Source: Corella eumyota
Lineage: Eukaryota; Chordata; Ascidiacea; Phlebobranchia; Corellidae
Length of the DNA: 64,000 bases
Assembly (NCBI GenBank): GCA_963082875.1
Contig: OY720101.1
Location: forward strand, 15,089,671-15,153,670
Direction of reading: 5' to 3'
Positions 1 through 12,300 of the stretch are shown here, piece by piece. The translations under genes and the position numbers were made by a program. Under the pieces are notes generated by a model. That model was not told where the DNA came from. It searched no databases and saw only the letters and a program-made list of their open reading frames with translations. The first letter of the stretch is position 1. Every line of letters begins with the position of its first letter.

Positions 1-313
1 TTTTGTCCAGAACCGAAGTGTCCATACTACTGCCCGACATTACCTTGGGATTTTGTAAAAAAAAAATGAAAACGTTGTTGTAGATAGAAATATATAAAAA
101 AATACATAATAAGAAAAAAATTAACAGTTTTTACAAGTAAAATTAACATTGATATTGTGAATTATGTAGATTTTTTGTGAAATGTTTGTGAATTTATGTA
201 ACATTGATATTGGTGATTATGTAGAAATATAAATAGACTCTATTTAAAGATGTATTACTAAGACATAAAGTTAATTGATATAATTTAAAAAATCGGATTA
301 ATTTTGAAAATAT
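1..313. other. 3' flank of the SIT-like gene
   Basis: AT-rich sequence downstream of the minus-strand SIT-like gene. I see no supported exon. An open stretch at 1-60 on the minus strand is too short to assign. Confidence 0.4.
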
Positions 314-3300
314 TTAGGTTTTATTTACATTTGATTCGTCGAGTAGAATCTTAACATGTTGTAGGGAATCGTGACCTTTTGAACTTTCAGTGACTTTGAC
401 GTTCATCAGTTTGTCTCCAGTATTCTGAAATAGTTTGTCCTCGTTTTCAACCCCTAAAAAAATTGAATAGATAAGAACACTTGGCTTTACTACATGAGTT
501 CTTTGGTTTTATTTCCACTGCTTGCAAGTCCTTGTGAAAGGCGCGTTAAACAGTATAAACTTCTGCTAAGCAAAAACCAATCAGCAGCTTAATTATCGGG
601 CAATTAAAATTAATAATATCCCAAACTATCAAAGTTAACTTAAGACTGGGTCAGGGTAACTAATGTTACTCTATGTTTAAGTTGCGCCTTCGACCTTCCC
701 ACATCAAGAAAAAATAAATGTAAAAAAACAGACTTGAAATTAGGTATTTTACTGTTATTTTTAAAAGCAATTAGAATATCCATAACCAATAATATATGCG
801 CTTATACACAATAAATAACTGTAATATTGCAAGATAAAATTATGCAAATCTTGCAAAGGGCAAATGCGTACAAAGCGGGGTTAAATGCGACGAAGGGTTT
901 GTTATTGTACTCAGTAGAAGTGCTGCAACCAAACCTTTACTTAAGTTACATAAACTAAAAAATGTTACCGCGTCACGGAAATTTACCGTTGTTTTATTAC
1001 GTTCAATCTAACTTAAACTTCTTAAAGCTGCAACTTTAAATCATACGATGTTCAAGTTAAAAGGGTAAATGGTGTGTTGTTATAATTTAATTATTAGACC
1101 AAAAAATTAAGATTTTTTTAGTGTTTTTTAACACATTTAATTTTTAGTGTTAATATTCACAATTTTAACAAAATAAAATGGAAAAATTCATGTTTTATTG
1201 TTTAATTTAACGCATAGTTATTTAATTCCCTTCTGTATAATATATTATAAGCTAGGTTTGGTGACCATACCATAACATACTTAAAATCTTTATGTAAACA
1301 TTAATACTTTTGGCATGTTTTAAATCATTTTATTGATTTTGTTATTTTTTCCCGTCGCATTATTGTAATATTGATTGTATATATACTTTTATTTTTGCTA
1401 TTTACTTTTATTTTTGCGCGAAAAAACTTTAAAAAAAGCTTAGAATCATATAGTTAATATTTTTTTTTTAATTTTGTTTTTTCGCACATTGATAAAAGTA
1501 AATAATAAATACGATATACAATTAATATTACAACAATGCGACGGGAAAAAATGTCAAAATCAATTTAATGATTTGAAATATGCCAAAAGTATTAATGTTT
1601 ACATAAAAATTTTAAGTATGTTATGGCATGAAATATATTTACAAAAATAGAACTTTTGACAGGCGCTAATTTTTCGACAAAAACATGTTTTTAAAGATTT
1701 CATCTAAACCACAAATGTTGATGCAATAAACATGAGCTGAAAATGTGGTGACTTCTACTAACGATGCATGCAATACTCAACAACAGTTATATTGCTAGCT
1801 TCCCAAAATCGATTTCTAATTTGTTTTTAAATGTTTGGAAAAATATTTCGCACAAAAACATTTTCACAAAAACGGCGTTTTACTAAACAATGAATACTTT
1901 TAATCGGCAGCGTGGTGTAGTGGTAAAAACACTTCATGGGGTTCATGGGTTTGAGGTCGTGGGTTCGATCCTCACTGCTCTTATGCTGTAGCGCCCTTAA
2001 GTAAGGCCCTATAAACGGTATAAACTCCTGCTGAGCCAGCACTTAATCAGCAGCATAATTATCGGGCAATTACAATCAATAATATCAAAAACTGCCACAG
2101 GCAACTCCAGACTAGGTCGGAGAAACTGATGTTACTTTATGTTTAGGTCGTGAAGTCAACTTTCCCACATTGAGGATAAATAAATATAAAAAAATAAAAT
2201 TCCACATACTTGTAACTTTCCCAAGCAGATAACTCAACAACCATGTTGCATGCGTTATCCCAGTGGCCTCCACAAACGTGCAAGTATAATAAGCAAAATA
2301 CATGATCCGAATATTCAAGAAATGAACTGGGTATTTTGCAGCTAATATCTGTGGCATAAGTTGGGCTACGATCACAACCAATATACAGGTCAGGAACCCT
2401 GTTTCGAATAACGAGACCTAAAATATAAAACCTTGTTCAAAATTCTGGTATTGTCATGTAAAACAGGGCATTATTTTCCTGAAATCATATTAACTAAACA
2501 CTGCCATTATTTAAGAAATTGGGTTGGTGTAGAATCTTATTATATTATGTAATTTTGTACAGGTTTTAATTTTTATAAACCGTTGCAATTTAAGTAATTT
2601 GGCGATGTTTCAGTGGGCAAAGCATTAGACATTTGTACTAGAGGTCCTGGGTTCGAACCCCAACGTTACTACGTCGCAGAATTTGTGTGTAAGGGATTTA
2701 ATTTCATGACAAATTATTTTATTAATTAATCATTAGAATATTAATCAATTAATATACTAGATTAACAATGTATCAAAACAATAACGGCAATTTGGAACTG
2801 GGTTGGGGTAGTAAAATTAATTTTAGTTGCAGAGTCAATTATGTTAGCCTACTTAACAATACAAAACTTACATAAACCCAATGTGGTACTGGGAAAACGA
2901 AATCATTTTGCAGATCTTCCAAACTTATCGTTGTCAGTTTTGATATAAAAAACACAAAAACTATGACAAAAACCTATAAAACAAAAACATTTATTTATAA
3001 AAAACGTTGACAAAAATGGTATATGTTACATGTATTTGTAAGGTGGAGATGTGAACCTTTTTTATTAGAGTTTAATAGCCCGTTGCCATAAATTAAACCC
3101 ATTAAAACTAGCTAGATCATCGAATTTAGTTGACTTTAAATTATAACGACCGAATTCTTGTAGAATTATGGTTAATTTTTATTTGAGTTCAGTATTAAAA
3201 AGTTGTAGATATTTTTAAATGAAGGCTTTTTATCATGCTTTAATATTGTTTTTTTGTACAGTTTATTGCTTGCTTTAAAATTAATATTTGCTTAAAAGTT

Positions 3301-4319
3301 TAACGTACCTGTCTTCCCATTAAAAACCGTTCAACGTTGTCTTGGTGGCTGGCTATCTGACCAAGTTTATAAGCTCGCTTGTGGGTGTTTTTGTACGAGT
3401 CGGGGTGTTGGCGTTTGAGCTCGACCAGAGAGATCTGCAAACCTTACAACAAACATAAATTTAATAGTTGTTTCATATTTTTCTCATATTTATCTTTATC
3501 CTTGATGTGGGAAGGTCGAATGCGCGACTTAAACATAGAGTAACATTTGTTACTCCGACACAGTTTTGAGTTGCCTGTGGCAGTTTGGGATATTAATGAT
3601 TATAATTGCCTGATAATTAAGCTGCTGATTAAGTGTTGGCTTAGCAAGGGTTAATACCGTTTATAGCGCCTTACTCAAGAGTGCTACAAAGTGAAAGCAG
3701 TGGGGATCGAACCCACAACCTCTGGTAATAAAATATATAATTTAATATTGCGAAAAATTATGTATATTAAACAGGTGCACTATTAAACTTATTTTGTCAA
3801 TACAAAAAGGCAAACGTTAAAATCTATTTGCCAACGTAATTAAATTAAGTCTTTAAAAACATACGCAAATTCAGGCATCTATATGCGTTCGATCGTTGCT
3901 ATAGAGTTAAAAATTTTCCACTTGCGCCAAAAATTGTAAGCCGGCGTAACTGTTCTTTAATTTGTGATGCGTTAAACTTATTTAATTCAGGATTTTAAAC
4001 AACATTTAAGCAGCAATTTAAACATATATTAATGTTTATACTCGAGTTTTGAACATGTTATAATAATTTTAATGTTACGTGTTATTTATTGTGCAAAATA
4101 TGATGTTTTTAGACCCTTAAAATTACCTTCTACGATGCCCAGAATAATCATTGAAAAAATAAAAATCAAAAATCCTGCCCAACCCGGTACCTCAGGGTAG
4201 AAAGTCGTTTGACCGTGAAATATTGCATATGACGTAATAAAGGTCGAAAATGCGAGCAGAAGACAGCTGATTACATAACGAATGTAATCGTAGATCGTTG
4301 AATTTCTTAATTCGACCAT
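314..4319 (-). CDS. Silicon-transporter-like (SIT-L) membrane protein
   Basis: Five coding exons, 4319-4127, 3442-3309, 2973-2872, 2417-2210 and 453-314, join in phase at GT/AG sites and give 258 residues. Seen: about five hydrophobic segments, in the first exon (two), straight after GRQ, and in the fourth exon (two), then a polar C-terminal tail. The motif EGLQ is made across the first splice junction (phase 1), and GRQ ends exon 2, followed by VFVIVFVFFISKLTT. Known: EGxQ and GRQ are the signature motifs of diatom silicon transporters. Those have ten membrane segments with the motifs duplicated, while five-segment SIT-like proteins with one motif set occur in some animals and calcifying protists. 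Inferred: a half-size SIT-L, substrate unknown. The Met at 4319 is the first in frame. The frame stays open 21 bases further to an AG acceptor, so another 5' exon is possible. The final exon rests on phase and openness only. Confidence 0.72.
470..730 (+). mobile_element. tRNA-derived SINE
   Basis: Family body (ctgctaagc, tatcgggcaattaaaatt, actgggtcagggtaac, cccacatcaag); diverged head. Lies just upstream (minus-strand sense) of the last SIT-L exon. Confidence 0.75.
1180..1640. mobile_element. AT-rich foldback (MITE-like) element
   Basis: Two arms of about 120 bases, about 1268-1390 and 1505-1635, are inverted copies (taatacttttggcatgtttt against its complement; ttttttcccgtcgcatta against taatgcgacgggaaaaaa-type sequence). 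The middle is itself palindromic (ttcgcgcaaaa-type and aaaagtaaat parts). There is no coding, so a non-autonomous DNA element is likely. Confidence 0.7.
1905..2205 (+). mobile_element. tRNA-derived SINE, full length
   Basis: Reference copy: A-box region gtggtgtagtggtaaaaac, B box GGTTCGATCCTC, body, A-rich tail. Its tail ends within about 10 bases of the splice donor of SIT-L exon 4. Confidence 0.9.
2603..2675 (+). repeat. tRNA-like solitary sequence
   Basis: A-box-like gtttcagtggg and a perfect B box GGTTCGAACCC at tRNA spacing, but the ends do not pair as an acceptor stem. Probably a relic of a tRNA or of a tRNA-derived SINE head different from the common one here. Confidence 0.4.
3490..3727 (-). 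mobile_element. tRNA-derived SINE, head truncated
   Basis: Reverse copy from the tail (tatccttgatgtgggaagg) to the B box; A-box part missing. In SIT-L intron 1 region. Confidence 0.85.
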
Positions 4320-5610
4320 TTTTGGAGATTTAAATGCTGTCTAAAAACACATAAAATATGAAATTTAAACACACACAATATATTAATTGTTAACTAACCT
4401 ATTTTAACAACCATTTTTTAACTAAAAAACGTTTAAAAACGCCTTCTAATTTGCCTAACTAATTCTATAAATGAATATACCCATGTGCTGCTAAGTAACA
4501 AAATCCCTCAAATTTAATAAGTTTAAAAATATAAATAATGAATAGACTCAATGCTGCACCGGTTAAATCTAGGTTAAGTTATTGTTCCTTCTGCAACCGT
4601 GTGGTTGCTATATTAGTAATCAATTACGTAAACGGAAATTATTGCATTGCAACTCTAACTGGGCTATTGGATCTGTTTATGTTTATGTTTACGTAGCAAA
4701 AAATAAACTTCCTTAATATTTTGACATTTTACTTTGAAATATTCTTGCATTTCATTAAAGTTATGGTCTATTAATTATTACTGTACACTTACTAACTTTT
4801 GTGTGATTTTGTCTGAGTAGTTACGATTCGTTTTTATACAAGGTCTTTTTTTTTTTTTTTATAAAAAAGTGGTAGGAAAAAAGGTATAACGGGCTAACAC
4901 ACTTAGCATTTTTGTACTGGTTCAATCACAAAACCATTAAATACATGATAATTAATGCGACAAAAACTAATTTTTTTTGCAACTTTATAAATACTATAAA
5001 TTATTGTCCATTTATTAAATTAAAATTATTTTTGAAGGTTTATTTAATTAATTAAGTTTAATTAAATAAAACAAATAATAATGGAATAATAAAGTTTTTG
5101 AAATTTTTTTTGTAAGTATGCGATGTTTATTTATTTTAGGTTGTGTTAAAATCCGATAAGTTTTGTTACCATAATATTAATTAAAATAAAAATAAACCAG
5201 TAGGGGCGCGATTGAGTCTTTCGGGGAAATCCCGCGAAATATATTTTTGTTGTCAGAAAATTTTTTGCAGAATTTTTGTTTTTAGTTTAACAATTTTAGT
5301 TTTATTTCTAAAATAAATACTTTAGCTTAATAGTAATTGCAACAAGTACATTAACCACCGATTTTAGGGTGAAATTATTTTCTAAAAATAAAAACTGTTT
5401 TTTATACTGTGGCGCCCTTGAGTAAAGCGCTATAAACGGTATGAACTTCTGCTTAGCCAGCACTTAATCAGCAGCATAATTATCGGGCAATTATAATTTA
5501 TAATATCCCAAACTGGCAAAGTCAACTTAAGACTGGGTCAGGGTAATAAATGTTACTTTATGTTTAGATCGTAAACTCGTACTTTCCATAAGAAATATTT
5601 TACTTTAAAA
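4320..5610. other. Divergent intergenic region, SIT-L / SMAP
   Basis: Spacer of 1.3 kb between two divergently transcribed genes. An acceptor-like tract (gtgtttttag) lies 21 bases upstream of the SIT-L start. The only GC-richer patch is near 5200-5240. The right end is a truncated SINE. No ORF of note. Confidence 0.5.
5404..5590 (+). mobile_element. tRNA-derived SINE, head missing
   Basis: Begins at gtggcgcccttgagtaaagc and ends about 20 bases before the SMAP-type start codon. Confidence 0.85.
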
Positions 5611-6078
5611 ATGAGCAACTCTCCTGAAAAAGAATTAAAAAAAGAAAAATCAGAAGATGTTGAAAGCAATGAAAAAGTTTTAGAAAATGAGGATAAAAAA
5701 GATAAATTTATGAGATTGCTGGGAGGTAAGAAGAACAAGAATCAATCGGATGCAGGTCAGTGGATGAGCAAACTCCGGAACAGTGAGGACGAACAAAAGT
5801 TAGCACAGGGTCTCGAATCTCAGTTTAATCATTCACTCGATCATAAATTAACTGGAAAAGCTCGTCGCAAACAAGGATTTGGGTTTGAGGATAAACAAAC
5901 AGTGACACCAAGTGGTGAAAATCAAGAACGAAGTCGTGAACGAAGCAGATCCCCGATTAATAAAAATCGGGAAGAAACTGAACAAAAATGTGAAAATGAA
6001 AATAAACCGACGATAAGTAGTAGTAGGGAAAATGCAAAAAAGAAATTTTTAATGCAATTTCAAAAAGCATCTTCTTGA
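5611..6078 (+). CDS. Small acidic protein (SMAP, C11orf58 type)
   Basis: Single open frame of 155 residues, highly charged. The conserved core lies at about residues 28-90: KKDKFMRLLGGKK, then SEDEQKLAQGLESQFNHSLD, then HKLTGKARRKQGFGF. This matches the order and spacing in vertebrate C11orf58 (KFLRLMG, EELESQYQQSMD, KLSGRYRRHCGLGF). The C-terminal half is RS- and E-rich and probably disordered. The vertebrate protein is 183 residues with an acidic run that is much weaker here. The family has no firm biochemical role that I know of. No intron is visible, so it may be a compact locus or a retrocopy, though no A-tract or flanking repeats are seen. The start codon is only about 20 bases from a SINE tail, so the 5' UTR is partly SINE-derived. 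The stop is 241 bases before the next gene's start. Confidence 0.82.
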   Translation: MSNSPEKELKKEKSEDVESNEKVLENEDKKDKFMRLLGGKKNKNQSDAGQWMSKLRNSEDEQKLAQGLESQFNHSLDHKLTGKARRKQGFGFEDKQTVTPSGENQERSRERSRSPINKNREETEQKCENENKPTISSSRENAKKKFLMQFQKASS

Positions 6079-6319
6079 ATTTAACTTTTTTATATTTTCT
6101 ATCATTTTTAAATTAAATTTTTAAAGTAAATTCTTTTTTGAACTAATACGTTTAAAAATTAAGTTGTGTTTTCTTATTTTTAATATTTGTTATCATTGGT
6201 TTTTTTGGAATTATTGTTTAGCTATTATAAAAAAGTTTTGCTTAAAACAAATAGCAGTCACAAAATTTTTTGTAAATTTAGAGTGTTATAAAGTTTTTAA
6301 AATAAGAACAAATGTTATT

Positions 6320-9300
6320 ATGAATCACAAAAATATTTATGTGGATGAGGAAGTTCAGATCGCAATCCAGATCGCGGTGGACCGATTTATAAAGAATGAT
6401 GATGCTGGTAGGTTTGTTGTTTTCACAATTCTAAAGGTTAAAATCATATGTTTATGTCTTATACATTGAAATTTAATGAATAATAACTAATAAACATAGT
6501 AGGACTATCCTTTTATTCTGTATTACCTGAAGGTGATGTTGGAGCTATTCATAAACACCAGGTTCAAAGGGTAATAACCTGGCATTGGTAAGGTTTAAAC
6601 CCAAAACCTTTCAGCTTTGAGTCCAATAACACACTATAGGTTACCTATAGGCTAAATTATAAGCATAAAAAATAGTTTAGCTTATGTTCTAACATAAAAA
6701 ACTGTCATTTGTGGTGACCGGTTAAATTTTTATCGACAAATTTTAGTTACAAGTTGTGACCAAATTACAATAATTAAATGTGGTTTGTCGGCAAACAATT
6801 GACTTGTGTTAATATTGTTTATTTAAGATTTATTCTAATTTTTGTTCTTATTTTGGCTTAAACTTAAATTGATTTTTTTCTACAGAACTTGAGTTCCCGT
6901 CATCTTTAACAAGTATTGAGAGATCTTTCATTCACAGAAAATGTTCAGCGTTAGGATTAGTGTCTAAGAGTGTCGGGTAATTGTTAGTTTAAAAATATAT
7001 ATAAAGTAATTAATTTTATTGAATTAATTTTTAATGATAAAGTGTTTATTAATTAAAAAAAACTTAATTTATATTCGCTTACAATATAATTTTGTTTAAA
7101 TTGACAGTTTTTAATAGATTTATAATATTTAATTGGCTTAATTATTTTAGCAAAGGTATGAACCGGTATTTAACTGTGCGTAAAAAACAACCTCAAGAAA
7201 TAACTGAATCATTCATGGTTTTAAATCTTGGTCAAAATTCTAGGAGGGTTTTGCTTTCACTTTTACACAAGTATATAAAATTTAAAAATTTATATTTATT
7301 GGTTCATTAAATGTTAAAAATCTTTTAATGTATTTAGTATAGTTTTGTTAACTTTTGTATTATTTTTAATGTATCTACAATTTTCTCATCATAACAATGG
7401 GTAGGCTATATAATATTTATTTAAATATACTTGTTTAAAAAAGCACGAAATTTTTTTTGGCTCTCGTAAAGGAAAAAAAGTTGCTCTTGTATTTAATATT
7501 GATTTGTTTAGATTAACATTATCTTACCAATTAATCTACCCCCTTTATACTTATGAGTTTAATATTTATTATTATATTTATTTTAGATGGCCGATGAAGT
7601 TAAAAGAAAAGCAAGATATACAACCCAAGTTTGAGCAACCACTGACTAATAACTGTAAATATACTTAAAAAATTAGCATAACAATTTACTTTAAAAGAAA
7701 CATGTATTTTTATAACTCTATAATAGTTATATTGTTATTCTTTTAATTTCTTTTTAAGACCTAAATTTAGATATTATGCTATTTATTAGACATAGATATC
7801 ATGCTTACTTAAAAACCTTTTAAAATAACATCATAAAAAATTTTAAATCCATATTTATTTTAGTTTATAACTTATCAAGGCCAAAATTGCTATCCTTTAA
7901 GTTAATATAGAGCTTGGTAGGAGTAATTAACGTAAAATAAAACAAAAAAGCAAGTAGTTAAATCCATGTTTATTTTTAGTTAATCGGTGTGATTTAAACA
8001 AACCTAGCGGTCGCTTACCCAACGGGATTCCCCAAATTCCAGCCCCAAGGTCCCCCTCTAAACTTGATAACTTCCGCACCACGTTACCAGTTTATAACAA
8101 TAAGGATAAGTTAGTGCAGGCAATATGGGAGAACCAGGTTGTTATTATAAGTGGGGAGACAGGATCAGGGAAAACAACTCAGGTAAAGAGATATTTTTTA
8201 TATGTATATAGCTTTATCCTAGATGTAGAAAGGTCGAAAGCCCGACTTAAACATAGAGTAACACCACCCCGACCCAGTCTCGAGTTGTCTGTTGCCTGTG
8301 GCAGTTTGGGATATTATAAATTATAATTGCGCGATAATTATGCTGTTGATTAAGTGCTGGCTCAGTGGGAGTTTATACCGTTTATAGCGCCTTACTCAAG
8401 GGCGCTACTGGATGAGAGCAGTGGGGATTTAAACCCACAACCTCATGGGTGTTTTAATATTTGTATGGAAACTAAGGTATCCTCTTATTATAACAAAACT
8501 ATAAAGGGTTAGGTTTATGCAAACATGAAAAAGACCCATTAAGAAATGAAAAGTTTAGTTTGGAGAAAAAAAAGCATTATTTACTTATGAAAAAAAACTA
8601 TAAAGAATCAGGTTTCTTGCTATTTGAAATTAGACCCAAATAGGATTAAGTAGTAAGCTAGTTTACAGATGTGACAAGAAGTAGAAATTAAACTTGAATA
8701 GAGTTAAGAAAAAATCAAACTTAGAATTGCAAGCTTTAATTAACTTGAATTTATTGTTTTTTCAGCTAAGGTCCATTTAAAAACTGCTAAAATTATTATG
8801 TCATTTTGTTTTTATAAAGACTTTGACACTTTTAACTATTCATAATTCAACAAAATTTTTAATTTTTTAAATTTTAAAGATTTTTCAAAAATTTTGTTTT
8901 TTTGTAGATTCCCCAGTTCATTTTGGAGGAGAGTTTAAGGAGAAATAAGGTTTGTCGGATCGTTTGCACCCAACCCCGGAGGATAAGTGCAGTCTCCATG
9001 GCAGAGAGGGTGGCATTGGAGCGGGGGGAAGGAGTGGGGCAGACTGTGGGTTACCAGATCAGACTCGAAAGCAGGTGAGACTTAATTCTTAAGTTTTATA
9101 AAGTTGCATGTGAATACTTATCTATGTTTTTTTAATTATTTGTGTGGTCAACAGCAGGATTAAATGTTTTTAATTTAATAAATTTTTTGTTTTATTTATC
9201 ATGTTGTTTGTAATAAGATATATAGTTGTTGTTTTTGTTTAACCTTAATGTAAATTTATATAAATGTCAGAAAGTTTTGTACAAGTAGTAGGTGATTATA

Positions 9301-12300
9301 TGTTAATGTTGTTTTAATAATATGCCAGTGAGATTTATTATTTTTAAATAATTGGATTTGTTATTTTTTTAACTTGTTGTTAGCAGTCAATATATATTTT
9401 AGTGGTTTTACAGGTATAATATTGTTGTTTTTGTATGGCCTTGCCCTTAATGTGAATTTATATATATATTGGAATTTTGTTAAGTTTTTTTAAATGTAGC
9501 AAGTTAGTTATGTTTCTCTTCGAGTTTAAATATGTTTAAATACGTAACGGTTCAGCAGCAGATGTAATTGTTTTTTTATTTTTAAAGATGGCTTTTTTAA
9601 TCTAAAAGTTAGGTTATATTACAGACTGTAGCGCACTACTTTATTGACATACGAAGCGTAGTATGTGTGTGTACGTTATACGCATGTTGTTATTGCCTTT
9701 TTCCTAATTACTTTAGCGTCCCGCTGTTATTTTATCTTTCATTGATTCTGTAATTCAATGTTAAACTAGTAAGACGCTTTCTCACTTCTATTTAACTGCT
9801 ACAAGACTGTATTTGTTTCTAGCTTAACTTAAAAATAAGGAAGCAAATTTAAAAAAATAATCTCTAGACATCTAACAGAAATACTAAAAAGCCTAAATTG
9901 TTTATTTTACATTAAACTTTGTACAAAAAAAGGATAAATAAACTACTATATACTAAACAATAATATAAACTATGTACAAAAGCATGGCTAAACATAAGTG
10001 CAAAAATTCACTCTTAAATGGGTTAAGATTAGAAAGATATTATTATGTTTGTTCTTATAAGTTAAGATTTTCATATTTTAAATCATTTTGTTTTTTTAAC
10101 TACTGGTAACCTGTGTTTTTAAGTTATATACCCTTCCTTGGATAATATTAGTTTGTAGAATCACAAGTTTGCCGTTTGATTCAGCCAAAAATTGAGGGCT
10201 CTTAAGACCTGGGTCGTCAAAAGGTTCTAAGACATTACAGATAAACTGTCCACTTGGTTTGAAAGCTAAAATCCTTCTATGTCCCTCATCGGATACTAAT
10301 ATAACTTCTTGTTGGGTTTTGTTGGTGGGTTTTATGCTACAGATTGATTCAGGGTATTTTAATTGGTCTTCTATATTACCTGTTTATAGAAAATATAATC
10401 TTAAGTTGATTTTCATAAGGTTTTTGTTATTTTGTAATAGGCCTATAAGTTTTGACTTTATTGTCTTTAAAAAAATCGTAAAATTACATTGATTTTTAAG
10501 TTAATGGATTTATGTTAATAAAACAGTAATTAATGTATTAAAGAAGTTTGTTTTATTTTGGTTGGGATTTACACATTTTTAATAAGAAATTTTTGGTTTA
10601 TTTGTAGTTATGTTTTATAGAATATCAGGTCTTTAAAATATTCACTACAAAAACACTTTGTTGTATAAAAAAGAAAACTTAAAGGTTTTTAATTCAACTT
10701 ACCATTCCACCCAAACTTGTGAGTAAACTTTCCCTTTCTATCATAAACCTTAATGCAGTGGTTATGATGATCTGATACCAGAATATCATCATTACTCGTA
10801 CAACATACATATCTGTTATAAAACATTTAACAATAAATACTGGTTAATTAGAGTATTTAAATTGGTTTTATAATAATTTATGCTGTATATACTAAGTAGT
10901 TTTTGTTTTACTCTTTGTGTGAATTTTTAATACTCAAAAAATCATATTTTAAAATTTAAAGTTTTTAAATTATTACCTTGGGTTTTTAAATTGGAAATCT
11001 TTATCTCCATATCCTCCAAACTTGAATATTTTGCTTCCATTTTTATCAAACACCAAAACTTCATGTTTGCTTTGATCACTTACAACTATATTACCTGCAT
11101 CACAGAATAATAATTTTACACAACATTATTCTAAAGTAACTCTTGTTGTATAAGTTTAATTATTTTCATGATACTGATCGGTTTTTGGAGTTTAACACAA
11201 TTTTACAAAATAATTTATAAATATAATGACAACATGCAAGTAGTCCGAATTTACCCCAAGGCCTTAATTATAGTCCTACTTAAAATATGCCTACTATAGA
11301 TATTCATTTTGAGGTACAGGTTATACTAGTTCTAGTGCAAGACCTATAAGCTATATTGTCACTGTTACAATAGGGTCTCAAACATTTGCTTGTAGGGATT
11401 TTTCACATATCAAAAACAGCAGTTTTTTAATTTTAAAGACCTTTAAACTTCATTAAAAATTGATATAACAATGTTAAACCATGCCTTTTGCAAAAACTAA
11501 TATAATAAAACATTAGGTAATACTAGTTAAGTTTTTGCCTTAAAATTTGACCCTTTGCTGTTTTGTAATGGTCCTAAATATTAATGTTTAAACACTCACC
11601 ATTTTTGCTACATGCGATACCATGAGCATCTTGCATATCTCGGTGGCCAAAAAGTGAGATTATAGTGCCATCGAGTGTCCATAATGTGACCATTGTTCGA
11701 TATAAGATATAAAGATGTTTTTGGTCATATGAGGCACACATGTTAGTAGCTTTCAACTTGGCTAAAAAATTAAAAGTTTATTAAAAAAAGCTAGAAAGAA
11801 AGTTAATTTTTTTTGGTGAAATTGCTAACTTTTGTGGTACCTTATGACATTATTTAAACTAGTCAATAGCCCACCCTACAGTTGGATTTTAATTGTCATA
11901 ATATGGTTGCAACTTTCAACTAATATTTGCCTGTGATAAATTACTTGCACACCACAAACAGGAGTTTTATTTATTTTATGGCTTTAAAGTTGGACGTGAA
12001 TAGTTTAAATGAAGTATGTATAAAGAGATATTTATATCTTAGATGAGGATAATTTTAAACTATGCTTTTATTTAAAACTGTTTATACCTTGATTTGGAAG
12101 ATTTACTTTAAACGAATCAGCAAAATATCCATCATCACTGAATATAACAACATGTCTTCCATCACTGTCTAATACATAAATCTTATCATTCAGTATTGCT
12201 ACCCCATTTGGAGGCCCCAAAAACTCCCCATGACCTTTCCCCCTTACCCCAAACTCTTTCAAAAATACCCCTTTATATGTTGAGGTCATTGTAATAGAAG

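Noticed and set aside
1905-1980. Possible functional tRNA genes at SINE heads
   Set aside because: A and B boxes are present but the acceptor stem does not pair, and the sequence continues into a shared 200-base body, so these are SINE heads.
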